A stretch of DNA of 64,000 nt from Chromohalobacter sp. 11-W (GTDB lineage Bacteria > Pseudomonadota > Gammaproteobacteria > Pseudomonadales > Halomonadaceae), in the NCBI RefSeq assembly GCF_029889905.1, contig NZ_JARANZ010000002.1, forward strand, positions 402,535 through 466,534. Direction: 5' to 3'. Made by a program: the position numbers and the translations under genes. Shown piece after piece: positions 58,248 through 64,000 of this stretch. Below the pieces are notes generated by a model that did no database searches, was not told where the DNA came from, and saw only the letters and a list, made by a program, of their open reading frames with translations. Numbering within the stretch: position 1 is the stretch's first letter; each line of letters begins with the position of its first letter.

Positions 58248-60082
58248 TGCTCGACGACCTGCTCCCCTACTATGAGAAGGAACTCTCGCACCTGCGCTTT
58301 CTAGGCCAGGAGTTCGCTCAACGGTATCCCAAGATCGCCTCGCGCCTTCTGCTCGAGGGAGATGACTGCGAAGATCCGCATGCCGAGCGCATGATCGAGT
58401 CGTTCGCGTTTCTCAGTGCTCGTGTGCACAAGAAACTCGACGACGACTTCCCTGAGATCGTCGAATCCTTCCTCGATGTACTCTATCCACATTACCTACG
58501 TCCAACGCCGTCGCTGTCGATCGTCGAGTTCGACCCCGGTGCCCAGACGTCCTTGACCGGTGTCTACCACTTGCCTCGACACACTGCGCTGCATTCCAGA
58601 CCAGTGGAGGACACTTTCTGCCGTTTCCGCACCTGCTATCCGGTGGATGTCTGGCCGGTGGTACTCAGCGGTGCCGAGATGACTCGCCTCGAGCGCTCGT
58701 CGTTCAATCCGCACGGCAATGACAACGTCGCCAAGCTGACATTGTCACTGGAAAGCCTCGGCAATACCGATTTCGGCAAACTGGACATGGACCGGCTGCG
58801 CATCTTTCTCGACGGTGAAGGCAGCCTGATGCACCCGCTCTACGAACTGCTGTTCAACAACGTGACGCGGGTCTCGGTGAGCTTCGTCGATAACGGTCAA
58901 AGGCGTGAGATTGGGCTGGCGCCGGATGCCATCACACCGGTCGGCTTCAGCCACGACGAGGGGTTGATCGATTATTCGGAACGCTCGTTTCTCGGGTACC
59001 GGCTGCTCCATGAATATTTCACCTTTCCCGAGAAATTCCTGTTCTTCGACCTGAACGGCTTGGCGCGCCCCCTTGCCGGCAAGCCGGTAACGCAGGTCCA
59101 GGTTCACTTCCTGTTCGGGGACTATGACCAGCACGAGCGCCTTGCTCGGCTGGCACAGACCGTGGGGCGCCATAATTTCCGGCTAGGCTGCACGCCTGTG
59201 GTCAACCTGTTCCCGCAACAGGCCGAGCCGATCAAGCTCAGCCACACGCGTCACGAGTATCCGGTCGTCCCGGACGTCCGCCATGCACGCTCCACCGAAA
59301 TCGTGTCGATCGACGAGGTCACTCGTGTCGTGCGCACCGCGACGCAGGATGAAGTCGCCCCGTGCCTGCCATTCTTCGAGCCACGTAATAGCGAAAAGCA
59401 AACCCGTCAGAGCTATTGGATCGCACGCCGAGTAGCCTCGGAGAACGCTCGCGATCCAGGCACGGAGCTACGCCTGCGCGTGGTCGACCGCGAGCTCGAA
59501 ATGCTGAATGCCAGCAGCGATACCCTGAGCCTCAAACTGACCTGCAGCAATCGCGACCTCCCTCAACTGATGACCTTCGGTCATCCCCAGGGAGATTTCA
59601 CCCTTGAGCGCGAGCAGGTCGTGCAGCAGATCCGCTGTCTGCGCAAACCGACGCCACCGGCTCGTCCGCCCATGGGCAAGGGCGTGATCTGGCGGCTGAT
59701 CTCGCACCTTTCTCTCAATCATATGTCGCTGGTATCGAATGGCCGTGAAGCACTGATGGAACTGCTCTCGCTTTATAACTACCGTCAGGCCTCAGCGATC
59801 CGCAAACAGATCAACGGCATCGTCTCGATTTCCAGTGAACCGGTGATGACCCGCATCGGTCACCCGCGCCCCGCTTTCGTACGAGGCACCGGCATTACCC
59901 TGGAACTCGACGAGAGCCAGTTCACTGGCAGCGGTATTTACCTGTTCGGTATGGTGCTGGATCACTTCTTCGGTCAGTACTGCAGCCTCAACAGTTTCAC
60001 TCAACTTACCCTGCGCTCTCGTCAGCGCGAACAGCGAGTCGCCCAATGGCAACCGAGAACCGGTACTCAGCCCCTGGTCTGA
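58247..60082 (+). CDS. tssF: T6SS baseplate protein TssF
   Basis: A 611-residue TssF. The N-terminus LLPYYEKELSHLRFLGQEFAQRYPKIASRL is the family hallmark. It is the gp6-like baseplate wedge with TssG, TssE and TssK. It overlaps tssG by 37 bases, so they are very likely translationally coupled. Confidence 0.97.
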   Translation: MLDDLLPYYEKELSHLRFLGQEFAQRYPKIASRLLLEGDDCEDPHAERMIESFAFLSARVHKKLDDDFPEIVESFLDVLYPHYLRPTPSLSIVEFDPGAQTSLTGVYHLPRHTALHSRPVEDTFCRFRTCYPVDVWPVVLSGAEMTRLERSSFNPHGNDNVAKLTLSLESLGNTDFGKLDMDRLRIFLDGEGSLMHPLYELLFNNVTRVSVSFVDNGQRREIGLAPDAITPVGFSHDEGLIDYSERSFLGYRLLHEYFTFPEKFLFFDLNGLARPLAGKPVTQVQVHFLFGDYDQHERLARLAQTVGRHNFRLGCTPVVNLFPQQAEPIKLSHTRHEYPVVPDVRHARSTEIVSIDEVTRVVRTATQDEVAPCLPFFEPRNSEKQTRQSYWIARRVASENARDPGTELRLRVVDRELEMLNASSDTLSLKLTCSNRDLPQLMTFGHPQGDFTLEREQVVQQIRCLRKPTPPARPPMGKGVIWRLISHLSLNHMSLVSNGREALMELLSLYNYRQASAIRKQINGIVSISSEPVMTRIGHPRPAFVRGTGITLELDESQFTGSGIYLFGMVLDHFFGQYCSLNSFTQLTLRSRQREQRVAQWQPRTGTQPLV

Positions 60083-61122
60083 TCGACCAAGCGCGCGCCG
60101 AGCCCTGGCGATTCGGGTTCTTTCAGCTCGTGCGCCTGCTGCGTTTGCACTATAGCCGCAACGGACGCATCGATCCGGAGAACCGGCCACACCAGGATCC
60201 ACTGCGCTTTCGTTCGCTGCTGTCGCTGAATTTCCCGCCCAGCGAGATCAGCGATCTGACATTCGAGAGCGACAAGACTCGCGCCGCCAACGGCGAACCA
60301 TTGAGCGAGATTCAGGTCACGTTCATGGGCCTGGTCGGTCCGTCCGGCGTACTGCCGCGCCCCTATACTGAGTTGCTGATCAACCGGCACATGGAAAAGC
60401 GTGATGACGCCGCCCACGCGTTCATGGACGTTTTCTCGCACCGCATGACGGCCCTGTTCTACGAGGCGTGGCAGAAGTATCGCTTCCATATCGAATACGA
60501 GCGCAAGGGCAGCGCCGACTTCGAAGACTGGCTACTGCACCTGGTGGGCTTCACGCCCACGACCATGGAAAAAGCGCTCGACCGCGATGACGACGCGACG
60601 TCGCTGCGGCGTAACCTTTTCAGTTGGTTTTCCGGGCTCTGGAGCCAACGCCCTCGCAATGCCGGCAATCTCGAGGCGATTCTGGAATACACTTTCCAGT
60701 TTCCCTGCCGCGTAAAGCCCTTCACCGGTCGCTGGATAAACTTGGCCCCGGAACAGTACACCCGACTCGGTCAGGCCAATGCCAAGCTCGGCGAAAGTGC
60801 CATCGCAGGAACGCGGGTGCGCGACTACCAATCGGCATTCCGGATTTCCTTTGGCCCACTCGACCTGGACGCCTACCGCTCGTTGCTGCCAGAGACCGAA
60901 GACCACCAGAAATTGCTGAAACTGGTGCGCTTCTATGCGGGCATCGAGCTCGACTTCGAGATCGAACTCATCCTCGACAAGGACTGCATCCCTGCTCCCC
61001 AGCTGGGGGCGGGTGGCAATCCCGTTCTAGGACGCCTGGGTTGGCTCAACCCAAGCGACCGACCGGCCGACTCCCACGGCCATGCACTCTTCGACATTCC
61101 CTTTGATGGAGCCACGGCGTGA
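60046..61122 (+). CDS. tssG: T6SS baseplate protein TssG
   Basis: A 358-residue TssG, gp7-like partner of TssF. The N-terminal PWRFGFFQLVRLLRLH and VTFMGLVGPSGVLPRPYTELL are family patterns. It starts within tssF and ends four bases inside tssH. Length is normal. Confidence 0.96.
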   Translation: MATENRYSAPGLIDQARAEPWRFGFFQLVRLLRLHYSRNGRIDPENRPHQDPLRFRSLLSLNFPPSEISDLTFESDKTRAANGEPLSEIQVTFMGLVGPSGVLPRPYTELLINRHMEKRDDAAHAFMDVFSHRMTALFYEAWQKYRFHIEYERKGSADFEDWLLHLVGFTPTTMEKALDRDDDATSLRRNLFSWFSGLWSQRPRNAGNLEAILEYTFQFPCRVKPFTGRWINLAPEQYTRLGQANAKLGESAIAGTRVRDYQSAFRISFGPLDLDAYRSLLPETEDHQKLLKLVRFYAGIELDFEIELILDKDCIPAPQLGAGGNPVLGRLGWLNPSDRPADSHGHALFDIPFDGATA

Positions 61123-63788
61123 GTCTCAAATCCCTCTTCGACAAACTCAACGATCCTAGCCGCGAGGCCACCGAAGGCGCGGCGGCTCTCTGCCTGGCCG
61201 AGCGCCAGTACGATGTCGACATCGAACACCTGCTTCTCAAGCTTCTGGACAGCGACGATAACGATTTCCTGCGCGTAACGCGTCATTACGACGTGTCGCT
61301 CGAGCGTCTCGCGACGCAACTCGAAGAAACGGTGTCGACCTTCAAGACCGGCAATACCCGCACGCCTGCGCTGTCACCACGCATTACCCGGTTGATCGAG
61401 CGTGCCTGGGTGATCGCCTCGATCGACCAGGGCGAGGCTCAGGTGCGCAGCGGCCACCTGCTGCTGGCCCTGCTAAAGGACGACGAACTGCGTCGCGTGC
61501 TGCTCGATGGCGCCCGTGAACTCGAACGCATCAACGTCGACGATCTCCAGGCACATCTCAATGACCTGATCAGCGGCAGTAGCGAAGATCAGCACGTGCG
61601 TCCGCTCGGCGAAGACGCGAACGCTGGCGATCAAGCCAATGGCCCGTCAACGGATGCCGAACGTAGCGGTGGACGTAACGGCAAGAGCAAGACGCCGGCC
61701 CTGGATCAGTACACCCTCGACCTGACTGGCAACGCCCGCGCCGGTCGCATCGACCCAGTGCTCGGCCGCGAGGAGGAAGTCCGCCAGATGGTGGATATCC
61801 TCACCCGCCGACGCCAGAACAACCCGATTCTCACCGGTGAAGCCGGCGTCGGGAAAACAGCCGTCGTCGAGGGGCTGGCGCTGCGCATCATCGACGGCGA
61901 TGTGCCGCCACCGCTCAAGAACGTCGAACTGCGCACGCTCGATCTCGGCCTTCTCCAGGCCGGGGCTGGCGTCAAGGGCGAGTTCGAGAGCCGTCTCAAG
62001 AACGTGATCGAGGAAACCAAGCGCAGTCTGCATCCAATCATCTTGTTCATCGACGAAGCCCACACGCTGATCGGCAGCGGCGCTCAAGCCGGCCAAGGCG
62101 ATGCCGCCAACCTGCTCAAGCCAGCGCTGGCACGCGGCGAACTACGCACCATCGCCGCCACCACCTGGGCCGAGTACAAGAAGTACTTCGAAAAGGACGC
62201 GGCGCTGGCCCGCCGCTTCCAAGTGGTCAAGGTCGAAGAACCGGCCGAACCGGTGGCCATCAATATGCTGCGTGGCTTGAACGAGCGCATGCAGGATCAC
62301 CACAAGGTCACCATTCTCGATGACGCCATCGTTCAGGCCGTACGTCTATCGCATCGCTACATCACCGGCCGCCAGTTGCCGGACAAGGCGGTCAGCGTGC
62401 TCGACACCGCCTGCGCGCGTGTCGCCCTGGCGCAGTCCTCGCAGCCGGCGGCACTCGAGGACGCACATCACCGCGTCGACAATCTCGAAAGCGAGATCGC
62501 CGTTCTCAAACGCGAACAGCGTGAAGGCACCGACCACACCGAAACGCTCGCCGCGCTCGACGAACAGCTTTCCGCGACCCAGAGCGAGATCGATGACCTG
62601 AGCGCGCGCTGGGAGCGTGAGCAGGAGATCGTGACGCGTCTCAAAGAACTGGAAACAGAACGAGAAACCATCGAGGCCGGCAAGCAGGAGGGAAACGCCG
62701 ATGCGCTGAGCCGTCAAATCGGCGACATCCGCCGCGAACTCGCCGAGGTACAGGGCGAGCACTCGCTGGTGCACGGCCATGTCGACGGCAACGTGATCGC
62801 CGAGGTAATCTCCAACTGGACCGGCATTCCGCTGGGCAAGATGATGCGCGACGAGATCGCCACCGTGCAGCAGTTGCCCGCACTGCTTGGCGAGCGCGTA
62901 CTGGGGCAGGACCATGCACTCGCCGAAATCGGCAAGCGCATCACCATCTCGCGTGCGCGGATGGAAGACCCCAATAAGCCGATCGGCGTATTCCTATTGC
63001 TTGGCCCCAGCGGCGTCGGCAAGACCGAGACCGCGCTGTCGCTGGCCGACACGCTCTACGGCGGCGAGCGCAACGTCATCACCATCAATATGTCCGAATA
63101 TCAGGAAGCGCACACCGTCTCCAGTCTCAAGGGTTCACCTCCCGGCTATGTCGGCTATGGCGAAGGCGGTGTGCTGACCGAGGCCGTGCGACGCAAGCCC
63201 TACAGCGTGGTGCTGCTGGATGAGGTCGAGAAAGCGCATCCGGACGTACTGGAGCTGTTCTTCCAGGTGTTCGACAAGGGCGTGCTGGACGACGGCGAAG
63301 GCCGCGAGATCAACTTTCGCAATACCGTGATCCTGCTCACGTCCAACGTCGGCACCGATGACATCATGCAGCAATGCCTGGGCACGGACACGCTCCCCGC
63401 CCCCGAAACCATAGTCGATAGCCTGCGCGATCGACTCAACGCGGTATTCAAGCCCGCCTTCCTGGGGCGTCTGAACATCATTCCCTACTACCCGGTACAA
63501 AAAGAGATTCTGAACAACATCGTTCGGCTCAAGCTCGACCGGATCAAAAATCGCTTCGAGTACAACCACCGCGCCGACTTCGAGTACGACCCAGCGATCA
63601 TCGATGCCGTCGCCGAACGCTGCACCGACAGTGATAGCGGCGCGCGCAATATCGACAACATCCTCGCTGGCAGCCTGATGCCCACTATCGCCGCCCAGGT
63701 GCTAGACCGCATGGCCACTGGCGAGGCGATAGAGAAGCTGACCGTCAGCCTTAATGACCAAGGCGAGTTCGCATATGACCTGCGCTGA
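61119..63788 (+). CDS. tssH: T6SS ATPase TssH (ClpV)
   Basis: An 889-residue Clp/Hsp100 AAA+ protein. The N-domain (~1-160) is followed by a first ATPase with Walker A GEAGVGKT near residues 241-248, a coiled-coil middle domain (~430-540), and a second ATPase with Walker A GPSGVGKT near 628-635. The N-terminal helix DPSREATEGAAALC binds contracted TssC. It starts with GTG at 61119, inside the tssG stop. It recycles the contracted sheath. ClpV rather than ClpB is indicated by position and the N-domain. Confidence 0.97.
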   Translation: MSLKSLFDKLNDPSREATEGAAALCLAERQYDVDIEHLLLKLLDSDDNDFLRVTRHYDVSLERLATQLEETVSTFKTGNTRTPALSPRITRLIERAWVIASIDQGEAQVRSGHLLLALLKDDELRRVLLDGARELERINVDDLQAHLNDLISGSSEDQHVRPLGEDANAGDQANGPSTDAERSGGRNGKSKTPALDQYTLDLTGNARAGRIDPVLGREEEVRQMVDILTRRRQNNPILTGEAGVGKTAVVEGLALRIIDGDVPPPLKNVELRTLDLGLLQAGAGVKGEFESRLKNVIEETKRSLHPIILFIDEAHTLIGSGAQAGQGDAANLLKPALARGELRTIAATTWAEYKKYFEKDAALARRFQVVKVEEPAEPVAINMLRGLNERMQDHHKVTILDDAIVQAVRLSHRYITGRQLPDKAVSVLDTACARVALAQSSQPAALEDAHHRVDNLESEIAVLKREQREGTDHTETLAALDEQLSATQSEIDDLSARWEREQEIVTRLKELETERETIEAGKQEGNADALSRQIGDIRRELAEVQGEHSLVHGHVDGNVIAEVISNWTGIPLGKMMRDEIATVQQLPALLGERVLGQDHALAEIGKRITISRARMEDPNKPIGVFLLLGPSGVGKTETALSLADTLYGGERNVITINMSEYQEAHTVSSLKGSPPGYVGYGEGGVLTEAVRRKPYSVVLLDEVEKAHPDVLELFFQVFDKGVLDDGEGREINFRNTVILLTSNVGTDDIMQQCLGTDTLPAPETIVDSLRDRLNAVFKPAFLGRLNIIPYYPVQKEILNNIVRLKLDRIKNRFEYNHRADFEYDPAIIDAVAERCTDSDSGARNIDNILAGSLMPTIAAQVLDRMATGEAIEKLTVSLNDQGEFAYDLR

Positions 63789-63829
63789 GTCGATGCCGCA
63801 TCTAGTGAAAGAGCCAACGAGGTAAAGTC

Positions 63830-64000
63830 ATGGCAGATTTAACAACGCTGGACAGTTTACTGGACACCTTCGATATCGACCTGTCGCCGTCGCAGCGGCT
63901 GCTGACGTTGGACATTGCCGGGGCGTCGCTGCTGCCGCATCGCCTGGTGGGCGAGGAGCGTGTCAGCGCCCCGTTCACCTACACGCTTGACTGCATCTCC
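63830..64000 (+). CDS. vgrG: T6SS spike protein VgrG (TssI), N-terminal part (partial)
   Basis: The first 57 codons of a VgrG, cut by the right edge. The visible start follows GAGGTAAAG and contains LSPSQRLLTLDI and SAPFTYTLDCIS, typical of the gp27-like N-terminus (for example FEYTVDVLS in other VgrGs). VgrG trimers form the spike under the PAAR tip. It is 41 bases after tssH. Any effector domain or effector gene would be outside the window. Confidence 0.9.
   Translation, partial: MADLTTLDSLLDTFDIDLSPSQRLLTLDIAGASLLPHRLVGEERVSAPFTYTLDCIS

Overview
The window looks like a chromosomal segment of a halophilic gammaproteobacterium of the Halomonadaceae, most like Chromohalobacter. This rests on gene order, protein similarity recalled from memory, moderately high GC and acidic proteins; no database search was run. 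About the first 40 kb is core housekeeping sequence in arrangements close to those of Escherichia coli and Pseudomonas. The last 24 kb is a type VI secretion system (T6SS) locus cut by the right edge. I see no tRNA, rRNA, CRISPR array, insertion sequence or prophage.

Region 1 (1-8.6 kb): the end of lpoA, then yraN, diaA and dolP (+), facing sspB and sspA (-). Next come rpsI and rplM (-), zapE (-) divergent from zapG/yhcB (+), a NIF3-family gene (-) and a DegS/AlgW-type periplasmic protease (+). Themes are peptidoglycan and outer-membrane maintenance, replication initiation control, ClpXP adaptor function and ribosomal proteins.

Region 2 (8.6-24.2 kb): hisD-hisG-murA-ibaG (-) and the Mla phospholipid transport operon mlaFEDCB (-), divergent from kdsD-kdsC-lptC-lptA-lptB-rpoN-hpf-ptsN-rapZ-ptsO (+). 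The latter couples Kdo and LPS transport to sigma-54 and the nitrogen PTS, and is followed by mgtE.

Region 3 (24.2-39.8 kb): pmbA (-), darP (+), then a long minus-strand block mreB-mreC-mreD-maf-rng-yhdP-tldD (cell shape, RNase G, envelope lipid transport, metalloprotease), then gatC-gatA-gatB (+). mreC seems to start with an ATT codon.

Region 4 (39.8-64 kb): the T6SS. A PAAR tip gene (+) faces a minus-strand block of tssJ, tssK, tssL, tssM, tagF, a shortened TssM paralogue fused to an OmpA peptidoglycan-binding domain, hcp, tssA and a ketosynthase-like protein of unknown role. Divergent from tssJ are an NlpE-like lipoprotein, an unrecognised 251-residue protein, tssB, tssC, tssE, tssF, tssG, tssH/clpV and the start of vgrG. 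All thirteen core Tss components plus PAAR are present. The less usual parts are the TssM-OmpA fusion, the ketosynthase-like gene, the NlpE-like gene, the unrecognised gene before tssB and a large low-complexity insert in TssM.
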